A program made the translations under genes and the position numbers. From a virus: a stretch of DNA of 64,000 nt. Within the stretch, counting starts at the first letter, position 1. Each line of letters begins with the position of its first letter. Below are positions 31,420 to 38,643 of the stretch, piece after piece. Under the pieces are notes generated by a model. The model saw only the letters and a list, made by a program, of their open reading frames with translations, did not search any database and had not been told where the DNA came from. The stretch is from IMG/VR virus record IMGVR_UViG_3300025928_000007, positions 1 through 64,000 of that record; one strand, given 5' to 3'.

Positions 31420-31661
31420 TGCTGACCGCGAGAGAAATAGTGTTCCTGCTAGGCAAGGCTAGCTGGGAGTATGACTGGGATATGGGCATGCACATTCCGT
31501 GCTGCTCGGGCTGGAAGGTTGGCCCCACAGGGAATGTCATTCGCTGTAGCAATGGCCCCCTGAACCAGTCCCAGTTCACGGATGGCCTCTGCGACGAGAG
31601 TCCGCACGTTCACCCAGCCTCCATCACCCCACGGGTTGACGCCCGGTCAAGACAATGCTAA
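31419..31661 (+). CDS. small Cys-containing hypothetical protein
   Basis: This 80-residue frame starts at GTG in a TAGTG overlap with nrdJ. It has CC and later Cys residues and a Trp/Asp-rich middle. Function unknown. Confidence 0.5.
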   Translation: MLTAREIVFLLGKASWEYDWDMGMHIPCCSGWKVGPTGNVIRCSNGPLNQSQFTDGLCDESPHVHPASITPRVDARSRQC

Positions 31662-31664
31662 GCT
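31636..31664 (+). promoter_or_regulatory. promoter of the third TTGAC class
   Basis: TTGACG (31636-31641), a 17-nt spacer and TAAGCT (31659-31664), ahead of the zinc-ribbon gene at 31696. It overlaps the 3' end of the upstream gene. Confidence 0.7.
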
Positions 31665-31695
31665 GCCTCTGACAGCACGACCATGAGAGGATGAC

Positions 31696-31875
31696 ATGAG
31701 CTTCACTACAGGTAACACCGAGTACCGCAAGATTTGTGATCACTGTGGCAACGCCCAGGGGCGCACCCGGGATGACGCTGGCCCCACGATCCAGGCCCAG
31801 TGCAGCAACTGCGGCGGCACGATCACAATGAACCGGATCGGTTCCGGCCCGATCACCGTGCAGGGGCGACTATGA
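31696..31875 (+). CDS. small zinc-ribbon protein
   Basis: This 59-residue protein has two CxxC pairs, CDHC and CSNC, 22 residues apart, forming a typical zinc ribbon. It is the first gene after a good promoter and overlaps the next gene by ATGA. Confidence 0.65.
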   Translation: MSFTTGNTEYRKICDHCGNAQGRTRDDAGPTIQAQCSNCGGTITMNRIGSGPITVQGRL

Positions 31876-32423
31876 CCGGCACGACCAAGAGGATCGATCC
31901 CAACCGCACATGCTCCGAGTGTGGCGGGCCGATCACCGTCAAGAACGAGACGGGTATCTGCACCCGGAACCAGGCATGCCGGTCAGCGCTCCAGCGCAGG
32001 ATGACCGGGGGAGCACAGAACGGGGCGAACAACGGCAGACCGGAAAACAGCAAGTACCTGCTGCCGCCCGCATACGAACTGTGCTGGGGCCAGCTTGACG
32101 AGGTGTGTGATGAGTTCGGCTACGCGCTGGACGAGAACGACAACAAGATCGAGATCATCGATGAGATCGCCATAGACATTGCCGTCCGGGGTGACCGGCG
32201 CGTCGGGCTCACCGAGCGCGAGCGCGTGGAGGTCATCAGGCGCATGATCGCCGGTGCCTGGTCTCCGACCGAAATGGCACACCACTGTGGTACCATCGTT
32301 CCACGGATCGAGCCCATCCTGAGGGCTCTCGGCTACGAGGTCGTGGAGTACAAGGACCAGGGACCGCACCGCAACAAGAGTTCGAAGGCGAAGGCCCTTC
32401 GCAGGATCAAGGAGACTGTCTGA
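31872..32423 (+). CDS. zinc-finger/HTH-like regulatory candidate
   Basis: This 183-residue protein begins with CSECG and CTRNQAC, a small zinc finger. A later segment (LTERERVEVIRRMIAGAWSP then TEMAHHCG) reads like a helix-turn-helix. The C-terminus is basic. A transcription regulator is plausible but unproven. Confidence 0.55.
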   Translation: MTGTTKRIDPNRTCSECGGPITVKNETGICTRNQACRSALQRRMTGGAQNGANNGRPENSKYLLPPAYELCWGQLDEVCDEFGYALDENDNKIEIIDEIAIDIAVRGDRRVGLTERERVEVIRRMIAGAWSPTEMAHHCGTIVPRIEPILRALGYEVVEYKDQGPHRNKSSKAKALRRIKETV

Positions 32424-32614
32424 TGGCTAGCGGAACACGCCAGGGTGCGCACGGGAGCACCAGGCGCAACGGCCTGCCGCGAGTGCACTCGATGGAGGGC
32501 GTGCAGGCGAGGTTCGTCCAGCGCCGCGCCCATGTACCGACGACCGCCGACAAGTTCCGGGGTGGCTTCAAGGTTCCGGGCAGCCGCAACCTGAGGAAGG
32601 TCGGCCGGGGATGA
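32423..32614 (+). CDS. small Arg-rich protein
   Basis: This 63-residue protein is strongly basic (many Arg, Lys and His), suggesting nucleic-acid binding. The ATG overlaps the preceding TGA by one base. Confidence 0.5.
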   Translation: MASGTRQGAHGSTRRNGLPRVHSMEGVQARFVQRRAHVPTTADKFRGGFKVPGSRNLRKVGRG

Positions 32615-32733
32615 GCACGTGGCTGTTCCGGATCATGCTGGACACCGTGCTCGTGTTCATCGCTGTCCTATTCTTCATCGCCATCTACATGATCCTCCGG
32701 ATCAACCCCACCGACGTTTACGCAGGAGGCTGA
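32611..32733 (+). CDS. very small membrane protein
   Basis: This 40-residue protein is almost entirely one transmembrane segment (about residues 5-31). ATGA overlap with the gene before. Function unknown. Confidence 0.55.
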   Translation: MSTWLFRIMLDTVLVFIAVLFFIAIYMILRINPTDVYAGG

Positions 32734-32734
32734 C

Positions 32735-32974
32735 ATGCCTGACCCACAGTACAAGTCGATGATCGAGACCGCGCTACTCAACGTGCTGTATCGCACCCTG
32801 CGGCCCGGCGAGAGGCTGAACACCGGCCACCCGGGGTCCAAGTCACACCGCAAGGCCATGGGCAGCGCCAAGCAGCGCCGCCGTGACCTGCGGATTCGAC
32901 AGAGGTCCGCCCTAGCTGGTAGAGTAGCTACGGTACGAGCACATGACCCAATGATCACGGAGGACGAGGCGTGA
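32735..32974 (+). CDS. small basic hypothetical protein
   Basis: This 79-residue protein has a helical start and a Lys/Arg-rich middle (SHRKAMGSAKQRRRDLRIRQ). AGGAGG lies 7 nt upstream of the ATG. No family was recognised. Confidence 0.55.
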   Translation: MPDPQYKSMIETALLNVLYRTLRPGERLNTGHPGSKSHRKAMGSAKQRRRDLRIRQRSALAGRVATVRAHDPMITEDEA

Positions 32975-33240
32975 AGACCGGCGGCAGGCAGCAGGGCATC
33001 CACAGGCTGCACAAGGGCGACCATGTGTACCAGCGCATGAACCCGCAGCACCGGGGTACGGTCACGAAGATCGACACCCTGAGCTTCACGGTGGCCTATG
33101 ACGGCCCGAGGGTTCTGGGGGAGCGGGTACGCTACACGTACCCGATCAGCCGGATGGATGACTTCCTGGTTGGAACACCTCACCCGGACCTACTGATCTG
33201 GGACAAGGAACTGAGCGAGCCCCGCGATGGCACTGACTGA
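32971..33240 (+). CDS. small beta-rich hypothetical protein
   Basis: This 89-residue protein starts in a GTGA overlap. Segments such as GDHVYQRMNPQHRGTVTKI suggest an SH3- or KOW-like barrel. Function unknown. Confidence 0.52.
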   Translation: MKTGGRQQGIHRLHKGDHVYQRMNPQHRGTVTKIDTLSFTVAYDGPRVLGERVRYTYPISRMDDFLVGTPHPDLLIWDKELSEPRDGTD

Positions 33241-33436
33241 GGAACAGCTTGCGGAGGCGCAGACGGAACTCGCTCGCCGCGAGAAGGAACGTTTCGACCG
33301 GTACAGCCGCGAGTACGCCGAACGCCAGCGGGCAGCAGAGGATGCCTTCTGGGAGCGCATGAAGGCCAAGTACCCTCAGCTTGACAGGGACACCATGTAC
33401 GACATATGGTCGGAAGTAGACGACTTCTTCCACTGA
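33227..33436 (+). CDS. small coiled-coil protein
   Basis: This 69-residue protein is a highly charged helix (Glu/Arg/Ala-rich). It overlaps the gene before by 14 nt and precedes rtcB by 9 nt. Confidence 0.52.
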   Translation: MALTEEQLAEAQTELARREKERFDRYSREYAERQRAAEDAFWERMKAKYPQLDRDTMYDIWSEVDDFFH

Positions 33437-33445
33437 GAGGCAACT

Positions 33446-34615
33446 ATGAAGCAGCTAGCACCCAAGCTCTTTAGCTGGGCATCGATCCTGGACGACCAGA
33501 CCCGAATCCAGGCCGAGCAGCTATCACGCATGCCGTTCATCGACCCCTATGTGGTTCTCGAAGGTGACGCGCACTTCGGAAAGGGTGCGAGCGTTGGCAC
33601 CGTGATCCCGACCAAGGGAGCGATCATCCCGGCTGCGGTTGGTGTTGACATCGGATGCGGCATGATCGCGCACCGGACCCAGTTCTATGGTCACGACCTG
33701 CGTGGCATGGACCTGACAGCATTGCGTGTCACCGTGGAGGACGCGATCCCGTCCTCAGCGGGGCGCTACAACACACACCTGACCACTAGCGCACGCCGCC
33801 GTGTCGAGGAACTTGAGGCTATGCCGGGTGCGCAGGCGGCATACGAGCTAGCGCAGAACTGGCCACTTCAGCTTGGCTCGCTGGGCTCGGGTAACCACTT
33901 CATCGAGGTAACCCTTGACGACCAGGACCGGGTATGGCTGTTCCTGCACTCCGGTTCTCGTGGCGTCGGTAACAAGCTGGCCATGAAGCACATTGGCATC
34001 GCCAAGATGATGATGCGGCATGATGACATCCACCTGGTCAACCCGGACCTGTCCTACCTGACCGAGGGCACGGGCGAGTTCGATGACTACATCACCGATC
34101 TGCTCTGGGCGCAGCACTTCGCACTGCTGAACCGCCAGGAAATGATGCAGCGCCTGACCTATGAGTTTGGGCTGTGGATCGGTGAGCCAGTCCATGTCAG
34201 CCATGCGATTCAGTGCCACCACAACTACACAGAGCGTGTCATCGACGTGGTCAATGGCGGCATGACCTGGCTGTCCCGCAAGGGTGCCATCAACGCGGAG
34301 CGCGGGGTGCTTGGCCTGATCCCGGGCTCCATGGGCGTGGCTAGCTATGTCGTGGAAGGTCTTGGCCATGCGGAAGGCTTGAACTCAGCGCCGCATGGTG
34401 CGGGACGCCTGTACTCTCGCGGCGCGGCGAAGCGCACCTTCACCATGGATGACATGGCGAAGCAGATGGTGGGTGTCGAGTACAAGCACGACAAGTCGCT
34501 CCTGGACGAGATTCCGGGTGCGTACAAGCCGATCACACAGGTGATGGAGGACGCATCAGAGGTGGTGCGCCCGTTGTACGAGCTTCACCCGCTGGTGAAC
34601 GTCAAGGGGATGTGA
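33446..34615 (+). CDS. rtcB: RtcB-type RNA ligase
   Basis: This 389-residue protein shows the RtcB core. GVDIGCGM (about residues 66-73) gives the metal-binding Asp and Cys, LGSGNHFIEV and LHSGSRGVGN follow, and PHGAGR near residues 315-320 holds the guanylated His. RtcB joins 2',3'-cyclic phosphate and 5'-OH RNA ends with GTP and Mn2+. In a phage with a large tRNA array it probably repairs tRNAs cut by host anticodon nucleases. The start is preceded by GAGAGGCAACT. Confidence 0.9.
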   Translation: MKQLAPKLFSWASILDDQTRIQAEQLSRMPFIDPYVVLEGDAHFGKGASVGTVIPTKGAIIPAAVGVDIGCGMIAHRTQFYGHDLRGMDLTALRVTVEDAIPSSAGRYNTHLTTSARRRVEELEAMPGAQAAYELAQNWPLQLGSLGSGNHFIEVTLDDQDRVWLFLHSGSRGVGNKLAMKHIGIAKMMMRHDDIHLVNPDLSYLTEGTGEFDDYITDLLWAQHFALLNRQEMMQRLTYEFGLWIGEPVHVSHAIQCHHNYTERVIDVVNGGMTWLSRKGAINAERGVLGLIPGSMGVASYVVEGLGHAEGLNSAPHGAGRLYSRGAAKRTFTMDDMAKQMVGVEYKHDKSLLDEIPGAYKPITQVMEDASEVVRPLYELHPLVNVKGM

Positions 34616-34616
34616 C

Positions 34617-34868
34617 ATGCAGGACGATAGCCTGGGCGCGAGCCTGCTCGTCTACATCATTGAGCAGCGGTGCCCAGATCCTCCCTGTGTATGGCGCATG
34701 AACGGGGAGTGGTGGAACGAGTGCAGAAGGCTGATAACAGCCGGTGGCCGGGCACTTATTCTGCCACCCCTGCATCCGAGCAGTGAGATCCTCCTCTACG
34801 GCTTTCCTGTGGAGGTAACTAACGAGGCGACGGTACCAGAACTGGTACCACAAGGAGGTACGGCATGA
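34617..34868 (+). CDS. small hypothetical protein
   Basis: This 83-residue protein follows rtcB by 1 nt. It is Trp/Cys/Pro-containing without a recognisable motif. It ends inside a palindrome (34832-34849) before the next gene. Confidence 0.5.
   Translation: MQDDSLGASLLVYIIEQRCPDPPCVWRMNGEWWNECRRLITAGGRALILPPLHPSSEILLYGFPVEVTNEATVPELVPQGGTA
34832..34849. promoter_or_regulatory. 18-bp palindrome, operator candidate
   Basis: GGTACCAG and CTGGTACC flank AA, a perfect palindrome with TGGTAC half-sites like those at 11518-11533. It lies within the end of a gene, 16 nt before the next start. Confidence 0.45.
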
Positions 34869-35125
34869 TTATCCTGGCCCTGCTCGCGCAGGTAGCACTA
34901 CTGGTGCTTCAGTACGGGGCACATGTCATCAACGTGAGTTTGTGGATCGTGCTTCTCCCGGCGATCCTGCTGTCAGTGCTGTGGGTATTCGTGGTTGTAC
35001 TGCTCGGGCACATGGTGTCCGTAGATACCATCAACCCCGTCAGCCCGTCACTCAGTTCCTTCGGGCACCACCGTGAGCGTGAGGCCCGAATCGCCGCGAT
35101 GCGCCGCAGGACGACCTTGCGATGA
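34865..35125 (+). CDS. small membrane protein, two TM segments
   Basis: This 86-residue protein has hydrophobic stretches at about residues 2-20 and 25-50, then a basic cytoplasmic tail. AAGGAGGTACGGC precedes the ATG. It heads a short run of membrane proteins. Confidence 0.58.
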   Translation: MIILALLAQVALLVLQYGAHVINVSLWIVLLPAILLSVLWVFVVVLLGHMVSVDTINPVSPSLSSFGHHREREARIAAMRRRTTLR

Positions 35126-35247
35126 TCTCGTTCATCGCGCAACTGATCACCTTCGGGGTACTTACCCCGTTGGCCATCCTGGCAAGGACACCAAGAGCGG
35201 GAGAAGAATCCGGGGTACGTGATGAAGTGCGACCATGGAACGAATGA
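35122..35247 (+). CDS. very small membrane-associated protein
   Basis: This 41-residue frame has a hydrophobic first half (residues 1-21) and a charged tail. ATGA overlap with the gene before and 26-nt overlap with the next frame. Function unknown. Confidence 0.45.
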   Translation: MISFIAQLITFGVLTPLAILARTPRAGEESGVRDEVRPWNE

Positions 35248-35467
35248 CCGCGTAATCGTTCCAGGCGACCAGCAGCCGGATGGGGTGCAGTTCCCGCGTT
35301 GTGGCGGGTGCTACCACCGCACCGGCTATGCTGGTTCACAGCCGACCTCCACACGGAGGATCGCGATAAGGCATCCGTCCTACGTCTGGACGGAGATCAA
35401 GGGCCGATGGAGAGCGAGGCAGATGATGAAGGAAGCCCGTGAACGGGAAGGAACATGGCCGCTATGA
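35222..35467 (+). CDS. small Cys-containing protein
   Basis: This 81-residue protein has Cys residues in KCDHG and FPRCGGC, a possible zinc site, then a basic helical end. GTG at 35219 is an alternative start. Confidence 0.52.
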   Translation: MKCDHGTNDRVIVPGDQQPDGVQFPRCGGCYHRTGYAGSQPTSTRRIAIRHPSYVWTEIKGRWRARQMMKEAREREGTWPL

Positions 35468-35643
35468 TCATCGAGGTAATAGCCACGATCCTGATCCTCG
35501 TCATCGTGGTTCCTATCGCGGTGCATATGGTGATAGTTCACCACCGCGAGCGGCATCGTGCCCGCATGGTCGCCCGGTTCATGGCCAGCTACTCACCGCC
35601 ACGGCCCGGGTCCGAGCCGATCTACGGCCAGGATGATGACTAG
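35455..35643 (+). CDS. small single-TM protein
   Basis: This 62-residue protein has one transmembrane helix at residues 4-27 and a basic His/Arg patch after it. AAGGAAC precedes the ATG. Function unknown. Confidence 0.55.
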   Translation: MAAMIIEVIATILILVIVVPIAVHMVIVHHRERHRARMVARFMASYSPPRPGSEPIYGQDDD

Positions 35644-35657
35644 ACAAGGAGGAAGTT

Positions 35658-36647
35658 TTGAAGTTCCGACGACTACTGCTACTGCTGCCAGTGCTCGGAT
35701 TCCTGTGGGCGTTCATCCCGCAGGGAGCTAACGCCGGATCAGTACCGAGCCAGGACTTCTGGATCGTCTGCCCTTACACGGGGATCACCGCGACGGTGGA
35801 CCCCATCGTGGACCCGGGCTCAACAACCACGGCCCACTTCCATGACTTCTATGGGAACACGACGATCAACGAGAACTCCACACCGGCCTCACTGCAAGCT
35901 GCGGGGGCTGGTGCCACATCGTGTACCACCGCGACGGACACGGCGGCCTACTGGGCTCCGGAGCTTCTGTTGCAGCCGAACGAGACCCAGACCTATGGCC
36001 CACCGGGCGCTCCATGCACCACGCTGGCGAGCGGGTTGCAGGCATGCCACTATGCCTATATCCGTGCCTACTACAGCAATGGCTCAGTGCCGGTGTCCAA
36101 CCTCCCGTTCGGGATGTCCACCGTGGGTGGCAACTCAGACGCGACCGGAGTGCAGCCGATGTCTCAGGTCACATTCTCCTGCGGCAGTGGCACACCGTTC
36201 GAGACACACCCCTACAGTTGTGCGGGCCACATCAACCTGGCGACCGGCAATGATGGCATCGTCGCCCGCGCGATCATGCCCCGATGCTGGAACGGCCAGG
36301 ACGCCACCAACCGGGCGAACTTCCACTACCCGCCGTGTGCGGCCAGCGATCAGGTGCTGCCGGTGGTCAATGTCCGGTTCCACACCGGGATCGTCTCACC
36401 ATGCCCCGGCTCGACATGTGCGGCTGGCAACACCCAGACGCCCGCATTCGGGTTCCGGAATGCTGATGACTCGCTGAAGCCGTGGTACCAGTTCCATGCC
36501 GACTTCATGAACGGCTGGCAGTATGGCGACAGTGGCACGAGCGACAACATGGGTGGCGTGGATGACCTGGTGCAGGACTGCCTGATCAGCGCGCTTGCCT
36601 GCCCGCCGAACCCGCACACCACGCCGCACAACAACATGCCGACATGA
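35658..36647 (+). CDS. secreted DUF1996-like protein
   Basis: This 329-residue protein starts at TTG after AGGAGGAAGT. It has a signal peptide (KFRR, hydrophobic residues 6-21, ANA cleavage region). The mature part has the DUF1996 pattern: HFHDFYGN with H60 and H62, a central Tyr/Trp-rich region, MPRCW and a late DFMNGW, plus several cysteines. DUF1996 proteins occur in fungi and actinobacteria and have no known activity. It is the last large gene before transcription converges. Confidence 0.75.
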   Translation: MKFRRLLLLLPVLGFLWAFIPQGANAGSVPSQDFWIVCPYTGITATVDPIVDPGSTTTAHFHDFYGNTTINENSTPASLQAAGAGATSCTTATDTAAYWAPELLLQPNETQTYGPPGAPCTTLASGLQACHYAYIRAYYSNGSVPVSNLPFGMSTVGGNSDATGVQPMSQVTFSCGSGTPFETHPYSCAGHINLATGNDGIVARAIMPRCWNGQDATNRANFHYPPCAASDQVLPVVNVRFHTGIVSPCPGSTCAAGNTQTPAFGFRNADDSLKPWYQFHADFMNGWQYGDSGTSDNMGGVDDLVQDCLISALACPPNPHTTPHNNMPT

Positions 36648-36856
36648 TGAACCGGTTCCGGAGGTGGCTCCAGCGAGGGCTGACCCCGTTTGGCGATATC
36701 CAGTTGGGCGAGGTCCGATGGCATGGTGACCGGCCCCTCGTGCTGATCTCCGTGAACTACAGCCTGGAACCGCATTCTCCCGCGATGCTGACCCTCACCT
36801 ATGTGGATCAGGTCGATGCGGAGGACCGGGCCACGGAAGGAGTAGTAACAACGTAA
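36644..36856 (+). CDS. small hypothetical protein
   Basis: This 70-residue protein overlaps the DUF1996 stop by ATGA. It is beta-like (IQLGEVRWHG, LVLISVNYSL). It is the last plus-strand gene before the terminator. Function unknown. Confidence 0.5.
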   Translation: MMNRFRRWLQRGLTPFGDIQLGEVRWHGDRPLVLISVNYSLEPHSPAMLTLTYVDQVDAEDRATEGVVTT

Positions 36857-36898
36857 CTAGCGCTCTGCGGCTCTGAGAGCAAATCTGAGCGCATCCTA

Positions 36899-36933
36899 AA
36901 ACGGGCCACCCTGAGATACTGGGGTGGCCCGTT
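36899..36933. terminator. terminator between convergent operons
   Basis: AACGGGCCACCC and GGGTGGCCCGTT are perfect 12-bp arms around a 10-nt loop, in the 84-nt gap between the last plus-strand gene and the last minus-strand gene. An AAA run lies on the left side and TTCG on the right, so it could stop both directions. Confidence 0.72.
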
Positions 36934-36940
36934 CGCTCGT

Positions 36941-37288
36941 CTACGTTGCGCTCAGGGCCGTCCAGACGGTATCTGGGTTGGGAGCGCCGTCGTGGTGGTA
37001 TAGAATCCTTTCTTCGAGCGCCCTTCTCCTGAAATCCGCGCCTCCACCGGAGGCTCGCCTATACCGGTGGAACCATTCGCCACGATAATGGAGCTTCTTG
37101 AACTTTTCGTGTAGCTCCTTTTCTTGTTCCATCCCTCCCCGTAGCACTCCGAAGCAAACTAGCTCATCGGGGTTACCGATCTGTAGGCTGCTGATCCGCT
37201 CCTTTAGGTTATCTCCCATACAGTACCCAATCTTGACATACTTGCCATATTCCCCACGTTCGTCTATGGTGCCCACCAGATAGATCAT
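36941..37288 (-). CDS. GIY-YIG-like protein (T5orf172/MUG113 type)
   Basis: This 115-residue protein starts MIYLVGT and continues with YVKIGYC, followed by ERISSLQIGNPDELV and a helix ending in EWFH. That order matches the T5orf172 branch of GIY-YIG nucleases. ATG at 37288 is chosen because AGGAGA sits 6 nt upstream; a longer frame begins at 37348. It may be a freestanding homing-type nuclease or DNA-binding protein. Confidence 0.7.
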   Translation of the reverse strand: MIYLVGTIDERGEYGKYVKIGYCMGDNLKERISSLQIGNPDELVCFGVLRGGMEQEKELHEKFKKLHYRGEWFHRYRRASGGGADFRRRALEERILYHHDGAPNPDTVWTALSAT

Positions 37289-37304
37289 CGATTCTCCTAA
37301 AAGA

Positions 37305-37338
37305 AGTACCCCCACACGCGGCCACGTATGGGGGTACT
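37305..37338 (-). terminator. hairpin after the lysis genes
   Basis: AGTACCCCCA and TGGGGGTACT form 10-bp arms around a 14-nt loop. It lies between the holin gene and the GIY-YIG gene on the minus strand, followed by TTCTTTT, a short U-rich tract in the RNA. A terminator of the late operon is likely. Confidence 0.62.
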
Positions 37339-37385
37339 GGTTCTTCACCTGTGGCCGCAGGTCTATTTAGTTGTCTAGGAGAATG

Positions 37386-37679
37386 TCAGAGCCCGCGAGC
37401 CCTGTCACCCACTGTCGTGCCCGGCTTCGGCACGATAGCGAGAACCTGCTCGGCCTCGGCCACCCATGCCTCGACCTCCTGGACGGTCGCCTTGTGGGTT
37501 GCGAGGAAGCCACTGGTGAAGTAGCCCAGCGCGCCAACGCCAGCGGTGATGATGGTCGCTACCTCGGGCGGCAGTGCTGAGTGCCATGCCGGGACGAGTG
37601 CGACAAGCAGGGCGGTGATGAGACCACTCAGGCCGCCACCAAGAGTTCCGAGACTTACCTTTCCGCTAATCATGTTCAT
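37386..37679 (-). CDS. holin candidate
   Basis: This 97-residue protein has two hydrophobic segments (about residues 15-30 and 41-60) and a charged C-terminal tail, the usual layout of small phage holins. It follows the lysin candidate by 12 nt at the end of the late operon. Holins form the membrane lesion that frees the endolysin. Confidence 0.68.
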   Translation of the reverse strand: MNMISGKVSLGTLGGGLSGLITALLVALVPAWHSALPPEVATIITAGVGALGYFTSGFLATHKATVQEVEAWVAEAEQVLAIVPKPGTTVGDRARGL

Positions 37680-37691
37680 GATCCTTTCCTG

Positions 37692-38615
37692 TCATGCCGA
37701 CAGCTTTGCTCCCATGGCCGCTACCACATCGGCTGCCAGGGTCGGTGGGAGCCCAGCAAGGACATGCTGGGCGATGGTGTCCGCAGTCTCGCCACTAGCG
37801 GCAAGCTGCGATACAACGGCGGTAGCGACCGCCGCCGGGTCTACCTGATGCGACACTGCGGTCATGATGGTCGCAACATTGCGGGCTACAGCCTGAAGAT
37901 CAGTCTCGGCCGCTAGCGTGGGAATGTTGCGGTCTGCACGCCGCAGCACGCCGTTGATGGTGGCATTCGTGGAGGAGTCCACCACCTGTGCGCCAACCGC
38001 CGCCGCGATCTTGGCGGCGTCTGCATCTGTGATTGCCATATCTCCTGCCTCCCATAGAGGAACTCCGTCCTTGACCCATGACAGGTCGAAGGAACCAGCA
38101 AAGTCGAATTGCGTGGCGACCGCATCGCCCATGGTGATCGGGAAGGCTATCCCCGGAGCCGCGATGAAGGTGCCACCGCTTGTCTTCGGGTTGTTCCAGA
38201 TCGATCCCTGTGATCCGTACTTGGTCGTTGTGTAGCCAGCCGCCGTCAGAATCGCGTTGAACGTGTTCACGTATCCGGTAGCGACCGCTGTCTCCAGATC
38301 GAGAATGCAGCTAACACCCTTCGGCACACCGAGCGCCTTCAGCGTAGACACGCATGCGTTCGCGTCAGCACTCGCGCTAACCTGTGACGGGTTGGACCGT
38401 ACCCAGCATGGCCAGATCAGCGGCGTGCGTGCTGCCGCATCCTTAATCTCCGTACCAGTCCAGACATGAACGGTATCGCCGCCGATGTACGCGAGCGTGA
38501 TAGTCGCGCCATGCAGCGTCACCGTGTTAGCCGGGAATGCCGAGTCGATCATTACCTGATACCCGGTGGGTGTGGCGGAGAAGTTACGGGCGATGAGCCC
38601 TTGGTGCATTGCCAT
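37692..38615 (-). CDS. lysin candidate, DUF1906/GH25-like domain
   Basis: This 307-residue protein has an N-terminal TIM-barrel-like region with TPLIWPCWVRSNPSQ, a strand CILDLETAVATGYV carrying acidic residues (Asp, Glu near 108-110), and QFDFAGSFDLSWV. This resembles DUF1906 glycoside-hydrolase-like domains related to lysozyme folds. The C-terminal third is Ala-rich and helical, perhaps a wall-binding or linker region. Position before the holin makes it the best endolysin candidate here. A tail-associated role is the alternative. Confidence 0.6.
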   Translation of the reverse strand: MAMHQGLIARNFSATPTGYQVMIDSAFPANTVTLHGATITLAYIGGDTVHVWTGTEIKDAAARTPLIWPCWVRSNPSQVSASADANACVSTLKALGVPKGVSCILDLETAVATGYVNTFNAILTAAGYTTTKYGSQGSIWNNPKTSGGTFIAAPGIAFPITMGDAVATQFDFAGSFDLSWVKDGVPLWEAGDMAITDADAAKIAAAVGAQVVDSSTNATINGVLRRADRNIPTLAAETDLQAVARNVATIMTAVSHQVDPAAVATAVVSQLAASGETADTIAQHVLAGLPPTLAADVVAAMGAKLSA

Positions 38616-38643
38616 AACTTACCCTCCCTTCCCATTATACCAT

